From: Heterodera schachtii
Taxonomy: Eukaryota; Nematoda; Chromadorea; Rhabditida; Heteroderidae
Assembly (NCBI GenBank): GCA_023374025.1
Contig: SIJG01000002.1
Location: 340,998-404,997, forward strand
Length of the DNA stretch: 64,000 bases
Direction: 5' to 3'
This document shows, piece after piece, positions 46,881 to 58,560 of this stretch. The notes beneath the pieces were generated by a model, which saw nothing but the letters and a program-made list of their open reading frames with translations, did not search any database and was not told the DNA's origin. Positions within the stretch are counted from its first letter, which is position 1. The number at the start of each line of letters is the position of its first letter. The position numbers were made by a program, and so were the translations under genes.

Positions 46881-48230
46881 ATGGCACAGCTTGTATTAAA
46901 TATAAAATTAATTAATTTTTAATTAAATTTGTTAATTTTTGGCTTTTATTATTAGATTTTAGATATTTTATTAAATATTAGCGTCCACCCTCCCGAACAT
47001 TTTATGGTTAATTTCGGTTGCCTGGTAATTCATTTTAACTTTGTTAATTTATTTTATTTTTATATTTTGAAACTTAAATTTTCTAATTAAAATTATTGTC
47101 TTAGATTGTTTATTTTTAATATTATCTTTAGTTTTTCATCTATGGAAATCTGGGATTAGAGAATGCAAAATTTCTAAAAGTCAATGTTTTCTCAGTTTAA
47201 ATTAATTATTATTTTTTATTCATTTTTAAATTGACAATAACGAATTTTTTAGAATTTAAAATTAATTTGCCATTTTCAGATTTTGGTAAATATTTAGATT
47301 CTTACTTTTGTCTATAAAATTTTTCATTCTTAATTCTTTTTTATTTTGGTATTCATCTTTGTCCATTGTTTATAAGATATTTCTTCGAAAAAGAATATTT
47401 TTGTCGTCAATAAAAATTTAATTTCAATCGGAATCATTCTAATTCTTTCTCAACATTTACGTAAATAATTTATTAACTTAATTACTTTAAAACATTTTAT
47501 TTTTAATGATTTAAATAAATTAAAATTCAATTTTTATTATATTATGTTGGTTTTAATTGTTTATTTATATTTTATATTATATATGTGCCATGTTGGAATG
47601 GTTTATTTGATGAGAAACTAAACAAATTATTGATGCACCCATTAATATGTATTTTAATAATGAATATAATAATCTTAATAACATTACTTATATTATAAAA
47701 TGTGTATAAATTTATGGATAAATGTGCAGAAACAAAGTGTTATATTCGATATTTAAAATATAATTAACAAATAAAAAATAATGCATATTAAAATGGCGCA
47801 AAGACGAGTCATGATGAACCGTAGGATAAATAGTCATTTATCCTTTATTTTATTTATTATTTTTCATAGCGATTGTTTTCGCGTTAATTTCCCATTTAAA
47901 TATTATTTGTTGTCCTTTTCATATTTTTCATGTTTTGTATTCATTCGAAAATTGTATTCGAATTATGTAATGTTTTATGTTTTTATTTTTATTGAATTTA
48001 TTATATGTTTTATGAATTGTCTTTAAATTTCCTGATAAAGCCCCCAAACTTCTGATTCCCTTGACTTTAAATCTGCTGTTTAAACGAGCAGTTATATTTG
48101 ACTTTAAACATAAAGTGGTATTGAACTTTGAAATTATTTCCCCCAAATCCAATCCCCAACTCTGATTTCCTATTCCCTCCCCAAATATCCTGTTTTGTTT
48201 TTCCAACGGAACATAGGCAGGTGACAAGAG

Positions 48231-49559
48231 TTTAATTAAAATAAATAAGGGATAACTTTAATAGAAAATAATAATCATAATCATGTGAATATTTCCAAGA
48301 AATAATAAAATATAATCAAGCGCAGAAAATGCGATTATTTTATTGTAAATTCTCTATGAAAAAAAGCAATTTAATTTAATTAGCATTAATTAATACTCAT
48401 TAATAAATTTAATAGCTTTTTGAAAATTAAGAAAACGAAAATTAAAAAAGAGAATACAAATTTATAAAAACAAAGAAAAAATGTACAATTTAGGAAAAGC
48501 AAGCGATTGATAATTATCAAAAATGAATATAAAAGAGTAAAAGAAAACATTTTTATTGAAATATTTTTCAATTAAGGAACTAACGGCGCTCATTTTAAGA
48601 TAAGTCATAATGGTTTATACAATTAGTAATATTAATTAATATATTCGACAGATAAATATGGCCAAGATAAACACGCGATAGCATGAATTATTAAATTAAA
48701 AACAATCAATTAAAATAATTAAATAATTAGATCAATAATTATAAATATTTTAAATTCTGCATGAATATCAAGGCTCGAAATTTAATTTAAAATTGGTCAA
48801 ACGCTGAAAATATGGTATCATTTTTAATAAGAATATCCAACTTATTAAAAATTTCTGCTTAACGTAATATTAAAAGTGAAAAGATGTTCATTATAATAAA
48901 AATATACAATAAAGAAATAAATTATTTACAAAAAAGAATTTTTAATAAATCAGTTGAAATATTGTGCCGAAAAAATTTAAAAAAGTGAAAAAAAAGAAAT
49001 AAACAAATAATCTTTAATTTTCAATTAGCCCTTCATAAACAGAATTAAATTGCAAATTAATGAATTATAAGTGAGCACAAAAAAAAATCATATAATAAAT
49101 AATTTTAGTAGGAAAATATATTAAAAATGATTATTTTAATACAAATTCTTAATGAAAAATAATAGTATTATTTGCTTTAATATTAATTAACAAAATTCGA
49201 CACTTAATTACATTAACATTTTATGAAAATATATAAAATTATAAATAAATTAAAGAAATTGTTTCAGTAGAACTAAATATAAATAATTCATTAAAATAGT
49301 TAATAGAACTTTATAAAATATACTTTTATAAATATTTATGCAATTTTATATAAAAATAAAAAGCTGAAAATAATATATCAAAGCAAAACTAAACTTCTTT
49401 TTTTAATATGACAAATCGTAAATTTTTATAATAAAATAATGTAAAAAACTATAAGACCATGCGGAAATATTAAATTGACATTCATTATGACTTGAATTTA
49501 AAGATTTTCTTGGTGCTATATCCTGAATTTTTAAGAATTAATCGCTTACTTGTTAATTA
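48231..49559. other. A+T-rich stretch with module frame
   Basis: At about 48,310-48,420 TAATCAAGCGCAGAAAATGCG and TTAGCATTAATTAATACTC repeat the frame of 18,160-18,260. A core ACACGCGATAGCATGAATTATT is at about 48,672. No gene is seen. Confidence 0.4.
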
Positions 49560-49740
49560 TATATAAAAGCTGTCTAATTGGGTTTGAGAGCATCTGAACT
49601 CATTAAAATTTTTTTTTATAATCCCTCAATTCTCTGGTCTTTTCAATTCTTTTTGTTTTTTTAAAATTCTATTTCGAATTTAAATTTTTTTATTTTTCTT
49701 TTTCGTGTTAAGCTCGCAAAAATTCGCTTAAATTTTATAG
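49560..49740. repeat. Family P fragment, copy 3
   Basis: TGTCTAATTGGGTTTGAGAGC followed by T-rich text parallels 2,280-2,420 and 30,148-30,260. Only the first part of family P is present. Confidence 0.55.
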
Positions 49741-49859
49741 TCCATTAATCCATTGGTGTCCTAATTGCTCATAAAAGTAAAACCTATTTTGGATTTTTGC
49801 AGAAAAAAGTAAAATTTAAAAACAAATTATTTAGGCAAAAATAAAAGTGATCTAAATGA

Positions 49860-49975
49860 TTTAACTTATTCTCCATTTTGACCGGGCATTAGCCAATGAC
49901 GCGCGGCGAACTCTTGGCTAAGGTCTCCCGCTTTTCATCAGCGGATATGAGCCCAATGCTTAATCCCCTCTTCAA
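49860..49975. other. G+C-rich island with nested inverted words
   Basis: TTAGCCAA (49,889-49,896) and TTGGCTAA (49,913-49,920) form an 8-bp stem, with GACGCGCGGCGAACTC in the loop. GGGCATT (from 49,883) and AATGC (from 49,955), GCGGA and TCCCGC extend the pattern. The minus strand has an A-box-like TTAGCCAAGAGTTCG and GCGCGTCA, as in some tRNAs, but no good B box or acceptor pairing, so I do not call a tRNA. ACTCTTGGCTAAGG also resembles the CACTCTTGGCCAAGG phrase of the GC-core modules. Confidence 0.4.
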
Positions 49976-50039
49976 ATATTTAAAGCATAATAAGAAAACT
50001 ATTAAAAAAATAAATATCCATAAATAATTCATTGAAAAG

Positions 50040-50450
50040 GGTTTAAATCAAAAATGTTCATATATTAGATCAAGAGGTTATTTTAACGACGAAATGGCAT
50101 GAGTTAAAGAAAAAAATAAATAATAATTTAAAATTGATCAGATATGTAATAATACGGAGGAAACGGAGGCACAAAAATATAAATAATACTCAGAAAATTA
50201 AACAAAATCAACTAATAAAGAAAATTAATATTTATACTTTGTACACATTTATGAATAAAAAATAGAATTTGTAATGTTAAATGAACAGAAAATTTTGGTT
50301 AACAGAAAAAATACGGCGATAGCATAATAAATAACAATAAATTAAATAATAACATTCAGAATAATTAAAGTGAAATTATTTAAAAAAAATTTTAGCAAAA
50401 AACTCATTTGAATTTTTTTTAATAATCTTCTTTCATTATTAAATAATGCC
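50040..50450 (+). repeat. Two consecutive GC-core modules
   Basis: First: core AGAGGTTATTTTAACGACG, tail ATGGCATGAGTTAAAGAAAA, then TACGGAGGAAACGGAGGC. Second, at about 50,305-50,450: AACAGAAAAAATACGGCGATAGCATAA with the tail GTGAAATTATTT, TTTTAGCAAAAAACTCATTTG also seen at 18,995, 56,250 and 61,480. Confidence 0.6.
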
Positions 50451-50909
50451 AAATATTCTATGCAAATAATTTCATCTTTTTCCAGCATGGTTTAAATTTA
50501 AAATAAAATCCATTAACGCTATTCATGGTAAATAAATGCTTTTATTTTAGAATTTTGTTTGTATACAATTAACGTAATTGACAATGAAAAAAAAAAGTTA
50601 AGGATTATAAATTTAAAATTTATGTCCAATTGCTCCCCGCCATAAAAAACTATAAAATTAATATACAGCTAATGGATAATTAAAGAAATTAAATATATGA
50701 AAATAAAATAAAAATAAAATATTAAGCAATTTATAAATTTATAGCACTTGAAAACAACGAAATGGCAGAAAAATTAATCAATGCGGTTGCAATAAATCAG
50801 TGTGATAAAACAAATTAATTTGTAAATTTACAAATTCTTTCTAAAAATTAAAAATTTTGAATATAAAACGACTTAAATTATAAAGAAAAATCAGTTTTTA
50901 AATTTATGC
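50451..50909. other. A+T-rich gap
   Basis: Low-complexity sequence; TTCATCTTTTTCCAGCATGG near 50,470 repeats TTCATCTTTTCCCAGCATGG near 19,158, so the module tail continues here. No gene is seen. Confidence 0.4.
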
Positions 50910-51050
50910 AGAAATTTCCACTCAGAATATGCGCAAATAATGGCGAATCGTCATCACTCTTGGCCAAGGCCAACCCAACCCCCTAAATCAGAGGGATCAT
51001 AAAATCATGAGAGAGAGCGAATACATAAGAAGATTAAAAAATAAAATAAA
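50910..51050 (+). repeat. GC-core module, CATCACTCTTGGCCAAGG type
   Basis: GCAGAAATTTCCACTC, GTCATCACTCTTGGCCAAGG, core CCAACCCAACCCCC, AATCATGAGAGAGAGCG. This copy shows the uninterrupted form of the site that carries an 8-bp duplication and insertion at 53,543-53,636. Confidence 0.65.
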
Positions 51051-51149
51051 ATATAATTTTTATATCCTTAAATTTAAAAAATGTAAAATGTAAAGAAAGA
51101 AATTAATGTTCTAGTGGACGAAAAGATAAATTTTTTATTTTTTAAAATG

Positions 51150-51520
51150 GAGATTTTGAATTATTTAATCAAAAACAATAAATTTCAGTCAATAATATTT
51201 ATTTATTCTTTCCTTTAAAATTTAACAAAAATAATTACAGATCATTAATTAGCAGAAGCGATAAAAAGGATACCCACAAAATTTATAGCAAAAAATAATA
51301 AATAAAAATCAATCAAAAAATTGATAATTTTTTTAAACATAACAAATAATTATTACTAAATACTAATTTAAAAAATAATTTTTATGTATTAATTATTTTT
51401 TACCGCAATAAAAGTTTAAAAATTCTCTCTTGTCTGCAAAAATGCTTTTCACGAGACGCACCATGAAATTAAACAACAAATAATATTAGTTAAAAAAATA
51501 TTGGATAATTTTAAAGAAAT
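51150..51520 (+). repeat. Module block, paralogue of 24,230-24,560
   Basis: Same order of landmarks as 24,230-24,560 (TTAATTAGCAGAAGCGA, ACCCACAAAAT, CTCTTGTCTGCAAAAATG, TTTTCACGAG, CATGAAATTAAAC, AAATATTGGATAATTTT); the core differs only in its centre. Confidence 0.65.
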
Positions 51521-51744
51521 AATTAACGATAAAATTTTTTAAATATTTTAGTTGGATTTTATTAATTAGATTTTACAAATAGTATTTAGTAAAATATTCT
51601 TTAAAAAAATAAAAAAGAGTTTAAAAAATAATTAATAAGCGAAAATCATGCTAAAAATATATAATAGAATATTATAAATTTCATGGAAAAATCTGCGGAA
51701 ATACCATAATACATCCTGACAGTACGATGGATTAAAAAAGAAAA

Positions 51745-53080
51745 CAGCGAAAATAATAAATTTATTATATAAACAAAAATGAAATTTAAAAGAACATGGA
51801 AACTGACATTTGAAAATAATTAGGTCAAAAAAAAAGCAATAATTAAAATCATTAAAAGAATTTGAACACAATAATTAATAAAATTGTCAGCGGATGTTCG
51901 TTGGAAAAATTTTAAAACTAAAAAAAATATCGCTTAAAAAATGTACAATCAACAAAAAGCGCCTAAGCCCAAAAAACTTCAAAAATTTGAAATTTTTGGT
52001 AAAATTTCTTAAAATAAATTTTATTTGTAATACTTTAGTCATATTTCAGTTTTTTGGTCCATTTTCAATTTCACCATATTTTAATGCATATTTTAGATTT
52101 TTTGTCAATGTAAAGCTAATCTCTACTAATTATGGTCAATTAGATATCCAATTTTCTTGTCTTCATCCTGCTTTGTCCATTCTCTTCCCACCAATCGTAC
52201 CATTTCACCGCATCTTTTTTATTCAAAATTTTTAAAAATTTGTCACTTTCGCCCTGAGGGATTTGTCTGTTTTTCTCTGATCCCACTTATCTTTTCCACC
52301 ATTTTTCTCTTCCTCTATTCCATCTTCGCTTTTTCCTTCTCTGCTGCTCTCTCTCTTTTCCCCGCTTTTTCCCCTCCCTCGTCACTTTTTTCTCCCCTCC
52401 GCCGTTCGTTTCGTTTGTCCATCTGCAAAATTGGACAAATATTTGAGTTTTAAAAGAGAATTTTTGGCGGATCCTTTTTCATTTTAATGGGTTTTATGCT
52501 TCCTTAATGAGTCCCCCCCCCTAATTTCCTCACTCCTTAAAAGATTCATTGGTACTTTCCCAATATGTGACCGCAAGCCAAAATTTTAAAAAATCAACAA
52601 AGGGGCGAGCAAATTCCACAAGCGCGCTGTTGCACTACTTTGGAGGCATAAATGCAACAATTGCTGATAAATAGGAATCGAGCATTTGACGGTGTTTTCC
52701 ATGTTGTTTCTCTCTGTTGATTTTTTAAAATTTTGGCTTGCGGCCACATAATGGGAAAGTACCGATTCATTTTATTCTCCCAAAGTTTGTCCCTTTATTA
52801 TTTCTTACTTTTCGGCATGTTTAATCAAATGTTTTTCAACAACAAATCATAATTGTTTTGGGAATCCCGACTTTTAGCTCAGAAAAATTCCCATCCCATC
52901 TCTTTTTTAATTTTTTTAGTATAATAACCAGGGGGGAACAATTTCCTCCCCCGAAATGAAAACAAAAAATTTTAAGAATGCATCAGAATTTTTTTGGGTG
53001 AATTTTGGAAAATCCATCAAGAATCTGTCATTTTGGGGCAATTATTAATAGTTTTTTGGGCTAAATTCAAGGGCATAGTG
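51745..53080. repeat. Dispersed family S, copy 2
   Basis: Parallels 13,775-15,300 over about 1.1 kb after removing the MITE at 52,551-52,763. It holds the fullest pyrimidine-rich part (52,240-52,420), of which fragments occur at 22,260 and 58,450. Frames of 79-113 codons overlap in conflicting phases and are not preserved in copy 1, so no protein is called. No terminal repeats were recognised. Confidence 0.7.
52543..52771. mobile_element. 213-bp MITE with 49-bp inverted ends and 8-bp duplication
   Basis: The element at 52,551-52,763 starts GGTACTTTCCCAATATGTG and ends with its reverse complement; arms of 49 bp differ at two positions. GATTCATT flanks it at 52,543-52,550 and 52,764-52,771. 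The paralogous sites at about 14,955 and 40,474 carry a single GATTCATT with no insert, confirming the boundaries. An 8-bp duplication is known from hAT, P and Merlin elements; the GGTAC end is not the usual hAT start, so I leave the superfamily open. The 115-bp centre has no frame. Confidence 0.9.
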
Positions 53081-53477
53081 AGAAGTAGAGACCGGACAAG
53101 AGGGTCGGTCGAACGGTTTCGGAAATGAAAAGAAAAATTACAATTTTTATTTTATTCAAATCCTTTAAATTTTAATAACTTTTAGGAAACCTTAAACTAA
53201 ATCGAAGTGTTATTTAAATAATATTTTACAATTTTTTTTTAATTTAAAAATAATAATTAGCTTTGGCTCATATTAATATAAAATTTTAAATATGTAACTA
53301 ATATATATTATTAAATTTAATTAATATAATTATTTTTTGCATTAAATTTGATCACTTGCATTTTTCGTACTTCGTCATAGCACCATTAAAGATTTAAAGC
53401 GAATAAATTAAGAAAACATCTTTCATAAAATCTTTTACTATTGTATAAATATTTATTACTATGGATTAATAAATAAT
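53081..53477. other. A+T-rich gap
   Basis: After AGAAGTAGAGACCGGACAAG and GGGTCGGTCGAACGG (53,081-53,116), which looks like degraded terminus sequence, only A+T-rich text follows. No gene is seen. Confidence 0.3.
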
Positions 53478-53690
53478 TATGCAGAAATTGCTGTTCCAAT
53501 TCCAAATATGTGCATATAATAGCAAATTGTCATCACTCTTGGCCAAGACCCGTGGTGCGACTTTTTAGGATTTACAAATTGGAAATCCGACTTTTTGGGA
53601 TTTTCGGGTTCCCAAATGTCGGGTAGCCCCAAGACCAACTCCCATACAGACACCGAGGGATTACAAATCACGAGATTAAAATAATTAATG
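53478..53690 (+). repeat. GC-core module with an insertion
   Basis: GCAGAAATTGCTGTTCC, CATCACTCTTGGCCAAGACC, then 78 extra bp, then CCAAGACCAACTCCC, ACCGAGGGATTAC, ATCACGAGATTAAAATAATTAAT. Without the insert it aligns with 1,965-2,095 and 50,910-51,050. The 75-codon minus frame spans the insert and is absent from the other copies. Confidence 0.65.
53543..53636. mobile_element. 78-bp insert flanked by an 8-bp direct duplication
   Basis: CCAAGACC at 53,543-53,550 and again at 53,629-53,636 flanks 53,551-53,628. Other module copies have one such site (CCAAGGCC at 50,980) and no insert. The ends CGTGGTGCGAC and GTCGGGTAGCC are only weakly inverted (GCGAC/GTCGG). The inside holds TCCGACTTTTTGGGATTTTCGG, with GGGACCCGACATTTGGGAC-like relatives at 30,470. 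It could be a tiny hAT-like relic or a template-switch insertion. Confidence 0.5.
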
Positions 53691-54196
53691 AATTTTAAAC
53701 ACAAAATTCACAAAAACCCTAATTAAAAATAAAATTACAAATGTAAATGATTTTAAGAAATATTTAAATTTAATTAAGCGCAGAATAGAAATAATTTTAA
53801 TGCAAATTTTTAATGAGAAAATAACAATTATTTAAATTGGCATTTTAAAAAATGGTAAAAGGGCAATGGTGGATCAATAAGCTCCGTCAAAGAGGCGAGA
53901 AAATTACTTTTATTATAAAATAATTAGTTTAATGAACTTTAAATAAAAATAAATAAAAACTTAAATTAGAAATTTTATATGAATATAATAAACACACAAT
54001 TTAAGAATTAACATAATAAATTTAATTAAAAATATAAAACCGCAGAATATGCTTATTTTAATGCATTTTTCATATAAAAAATAATAATTAATTTATATTA
54101 TTTAGTATACATTGATAAATTTAATAGCTACATATATAAATAATAAATTATTAAAAATATTAACAAGAAAAAACACATATTAAAATGGAGGAGCGG
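53691..54196 (+). repeat. Chain of module frames ending in ATGGAGGAGCGG
   Basis: In order: AAACACAAAATTCACAAAAACCC, TTAAGCGCAGAATAG, TTTTAATGAGAAAATAACAATTATTT, CCGCAGAATATGC, AATTTAATAGCTACATATATAAAT, AACAAGAAAAAACACATATT, ATGGAGGAGCGG (54,185). The order joins pieces found separately elsewhere and helps rebuild the full module. AAAGAGGCGAGAAAATTAC near 53,891 is another core. Confidence 0.55.
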
Positions 54197-55447
54197 AAAA
54201 AAACAATTATGTAGCAATATTCCTTCAACTATTGTGCATATTTTAAATGTGCATTTGGTCATTTTTGGTAGAACACCCTTTATTCAGTCAATTCATTAAA
54301 TGAAAAATATACAAAAGTAATATGACTTAAAATTAATGAATTAAATATTATAAACGCTTATTGAAAAACAACTTATTACAATTCTGCTAAGCATACTATT
54401 AAATAAAATTTAACATAAAAATAATCATAAAAAAGTAAGAAAGAAATAAAAGGATTTAAATTTTTTGATTTTAAAATGGATTAATGAATGTCTTCATAAT
54501 GAGTGTGATTTTTGAACAAGTTTATTTATTAAAAATAATAATTTATAAAAACGATTAATTTAAATAATTACTTTGAGAAATTATGATGGAGAGTTTAAAG
54601 CCAAGAAATTAAGTAAAACAAAATAATATAATAAATAAACAAAAAATAAAATATGATGTTCGTTTTTAAATGGGAATAATTTTAAATTAAAAAATTAAAT
54701 ATCAAAGAATTGGATTATAAACAATTTTAGACAAACTATAAATAAATTTAAATTAATTGACAATTTTCTATGAATTAGTAAATTTAAAAAAAAAAATTGC
54801 AAGCATTTACAATTATCATATATAAATTTATTTGGATAATTTTAAATAATTAAGTGCTAATTAAGGTTATTTTACATTTCTTTTAAGTGTTATTTATTGT
54901 TTTTAATGAAAGAAAAATATAATTTATATGAAAATTTAGAGAAATAAAATTAAAATGAATGTCATATCATATTTTTAAATTTATAAAATAAGAAACTTTA
55001 TATAAGAACTTTAATATATAAATTAAAATATTTTAATAATAATATTTATAAATTAAAAATTAAAAAATAATATTTTGCAATTTTATAAATTACTATGAAA
55101 ATTCATTAAATAAAGGTTAATACATTGGGACAATCCCATCTTATGGTGAGGAAAAAAGACATGAGAAAAAGAGAATAAAAATTGAAAAAATGATTAAAAT
55201 GACTTTTTATCAAATCCGTAAATAAATAGATAATTAAAATTGACCATAATTCTTTAATTGAGTTAATTAAATTTATTAAATTAAAAATCAGCAAAAAGAT
55301 AGATGATAATTACTTGAAAAGATTCAAACAACAAAACCACCACACAACACGCGATACGGACGAGAAAAAAACAAATATAAAAATGAAAGTTAGCACTAAT
55401 AAATAAAAAAATAATAAGTGAAATTATCTATTTAATAATCAAAAAAG
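54197..55447. other. A+T-rich stretch with two cores
   Basis: TGGGACAATCCCATCTTATGG with GACATGAGAAAAAG (55,127-55,170; GGGA and TCCC pair around CAA) and CACACAACACGCGATACGGACGAG (about 55,342), followed by ATAAAAATGAAAGTTAGCAC, are module cores. Elsewhere no feature. Confidence 0.4.
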
Positions 55448-55945
55448 CTTGTATATAAAAGCAAATAACAAACACCAAACCAATGTGATAATAAATTTAA
55501 TAATACCTGAAATATTTTATAAATGACATAATTTTAACAATTAACATTTTATGAAACTCTTTTATTTTGTCTGGGATTAATAATCATCATAAAAGTATAA
55601 ACCGATTATTAAAAAAATATGACAAAACTCAAGCATATTTAAAACTTAAATATTAACCGACTAAAAAAACATTCACAGCCGAAAATCACTAATGATATCT
55701 TTTATTGACAAAAAAGTATTTTATTACAAAATAAGGATTTAATATACAGCACATAAAAACCCATAAATAATTAAAAAATAATCAAATCAACAATATAAGA
55801 AATAAAATTTAATCAAAAATCCAAAAACCCCAAAAAAATACTGTTACTTTAATACAAGATTTTAATCAGAAAATAAACAAAGAGGATAAAACTTTCAGGA
55901 ACAACCTCCTTCCTGTTCATTAAAAATTTTATGAAATTTAAAAGT
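55448..55945. repeat. Segmental duplicate of 17,083-17,630
   Basis: Starts GCTTGTATATAAAAGCAAATAAC and stays in register to AGGAACAACCTCCTTCCTGTT. The foldback's left arm is not present here, so either this is the unfolded ancestor or the duplication took one arm only. Confidence 0.75.
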
Positions 55946-58439
55946 GTTATAATACAAAATGTGACTTTAACTTAAAAATTAATTTATATATTTATTATGC
56001 AATAATTCTAAAATAAATGAACATAAAATAACTTATTTTAAAAATTCTTCCAAAGAGCATGTTTTCGAAATTGTTTTAAAGACTAAAATTTAAAAAAAGT
56101 GTTTTTTTAAATAATTTTAAAATATTTAACGAAAAAACGTCACATATAAAAATAATAAAAGACAGAAAATTAAGCAAAAAATCAACTATTAAAGAAATTC
56201 GTTTTATTACTTACAAATGTATGATTGTTATCCATAAGCAATAAATAATTTTAGAAAAAAAAGACGGCGATAGCATAAATTATTAAAAAATAGCAAGAAA
56301 TTAAAATAATATTAAAAGAAGTGATCGATAGAATAAATTTAATAAAAAATTTTAAAAAATTCATCAAAAAATCATATAAACTGTTCTGTTTTTTGAATAT
56401 TCATCCTTTATTATATTGTAACAACATAAATTATAGGAAAAGATAATTTTAGAATAAAAATAAAATCATTAAAGAGGATAAATAATTTAGAGGCCGAAAC
56501 GGAGCCGTAAAAAAATTGGCCAATTGCACATTTAATAAATGCCTTTTTATAGGGTGTATAGCCAAATTAAATGGAATTTATAGGTCAAATTATTTATGAA
56601 TTTTAAAATTTTATTGATATTCGGGATTGTTAGTAAAAAAAATATATACAAAATTCCTATTTAAATCATTTTCAAATTTGCGACGAAGATTGCCGAATTG
56701 AATGCCTATGAAGCAAAATCATATTTGTTATCTTCATTCTTTTTTGGAAGTTCGTGATAATTGTAAATTTGGTTGAAATTAAAATTGTAATTTTTTAAAA
56801 ATAATTTTCAATAGGAAGTTCATTGAATTGTCAAGAATTGAGTGAGCATTAAATCTTGAAGCTTATATTATCAATTAAATGTCTAAATTTTCCAATTAGA
56901 CAACATACGATTGTATGAATTTTATATACACAACAAATAAACATACATAAATAAACAATAATTTTAATATAAAAATCAATCATGAAAATCGATTATATTA
57001 TTAGGAAAAAGAATATTAATTAATTTTATACCTCTATAAAAAGTTAAAATAAATTCAGATTAAAACAAAATTATTTGCATTACTTGCGTGTGAAAAAAAG
57101 AGCATTTTGGCGTTATCGAAGCATGAAATTTTTACAAATACAGAATTAACATCAAAAATCTGGGCACAGATTGAAAGAACAATAATTTGATTTATTTTAA
57201 TAGAAAATAATAATCATAAACATGAAAAATCGTAATATAAATTTATAATGAAAAAATAACAATTTAATTAAAATAGCATTTAATCTTCTTTCGAGCGAAT
57301 AAATAAAAATAATTAATTAATTAAAAAATATAATAATGAATTATGAATTGAGATAAGAAAATACATTAAAATTTCAGCAAAAAATTAATAATATAAATTT
57401 TCAAATTAACAAAGGCAAAAAATGGAAACAATAATTAACTCAAAATATCGCAAAATCAAACTCGAAAACTAATGGAGAAGAAAGAAATGAGAAGATTAAA
57501 AAACAAAACCAAAATAACAAAATCCCACTTATAAAATAATAATAATATTAAATTTATATTTTAGCAAAATTGATTTAAATAAATTCAACAATAAAAAGAC
57601 CACTTTTTACCTTTTTAATAATTCACTAACTGAAAATATACATAAATTAATTTATTTAAAATTGACTCAAAATTAATTTTGTAAAATAAAAATTCCAAAC
57701 AAGAAATTATTAAATAAAAAACTATTTGTTGATAAAAGTAAAAGATTTTTAAATTAAAAATAAAAATTATAAATAAAATTTTATACATTTAAATAAATCT
57801 ATCAGAAAAAACATGAACAAAATCATCAAATGAAATTATTTGTTTTTTTACAATATATTGTCCGAAGGTAATTGTATAAACATCTAATTGCACAAGAGAA
57901 TAATTAAATTTAAACAAAATAAATACTTTCAAATTATTAATTAAATTTACAAGTTAAAATCATAGTATTTTAATGAAAAAAGAATAAATTTAAAAACTAA
58001 ACATCTAAAAGAAATACAAAAAATAAAGGAATAATTTAATTACAAATTAAAAACCAATCAATTTTGAAATACATTATACCATCACTTAAAAATTATCAAC
58101 CAACCACATAAAATATTGTTATTTTAATGTAAAAATATTTATGTACAAAATAATTGTGTGTACGATTATTATTATTTAATTAATATTTATGAATAATTAT
58201 TTAAAATAAATGCGTAAAAAAGATTAAAAAGAAATAAGAATTTGATGATAAAAAAAAATTATTACAAAAAATAAAATAAAAAAATGACGAATTATTAATT
58301 ATTTTGTAGCTCAATAAAAAGTAAAATGAATTAAGATTAAACAAATCATCAGTTGTAAAGATGAATTTGAGTAAATTTTAAGTTCCTTTTCAGATTATTT
58401 TCGCTAAATAATTATTTATGAATATTCATTTTTAGATAA
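55946..58439. other. A+T-rich stretch with module pieces
   Basis: Cores and repeats: AAGACGGCGATAGCATAAATT (about 56,261) with its tail to 56,440; GAGGCCGAAACGGAGCCG (about 56,491); 56,765-56,925, paralogous to 29,590-29,760 (ATTGAATTGTCAAGAATTGAG, CCAATTAGACAACATACGATT). From 57,000 to 58,440 I see only low-complexity frame. No gene. Confidence 0.4.
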
Positions 58440-58560
58440 ATTCCATTTATAAATCTTTTAACTTTATTCTCATGCTTTTGATTTGTCCATTCTCTCTCCA
58501 CCAATCGTTTCATTTTTCCGCTTCTTTTTTATCCAAATTTTTAAAAATTTGTCACTTTCG
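58440..58560. repeat. Family S fragment
   Basis: TTTGTCCATTCTCTCTCCACC, AATCGTTTCATTTTTCCGC and AAATTTTTAAAAATTTGTCACTTTCG parallel 52,175-52,250. The match stops at the composite element that follows. Confidence 0.6.

Larger units (their letters stand above)
44400..48230 (-). repeat. Inverted, T-rich block of module copies
   Basis: Across this block the + strand is T-rich and modules run backwards. At 45,000-45,560 the inverse of block Q is readable (reverse complement has ATTATGGGAAAATC, TAATTTGGCATTAC, TTCATAAGCTTC, AAAGAGGATGATGAGAATGG). At 45,840-45,960 the reverse complement reads GCGGCATGAGTTGAAGAAAAG and CATTAACATCAATTAAACAGA, as at 5,490-5,640. At 46,085-46,230 lies left-arm sequence of the 16.2 kb foldback. 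The frames of 60-99 codons are low complexity. Exact breakpoints cannot be fixed by eye. Confidence 0.6.

Noticed and set aside
49880..49960. tRNA gene on the minus strand
   Set aside because: There is an A-box-like stretch but no B box matching GGTTCGANNCC, no seven-pair acceptor stem and no T arm.
51894..52453. Overlapping 113- and 98-codon frames in family S
   Set aside because: They overlap in different phases, are rich in S/F/L from a pyrimidine tract, and are broken in the paralogous copy at 13,880-14,380.
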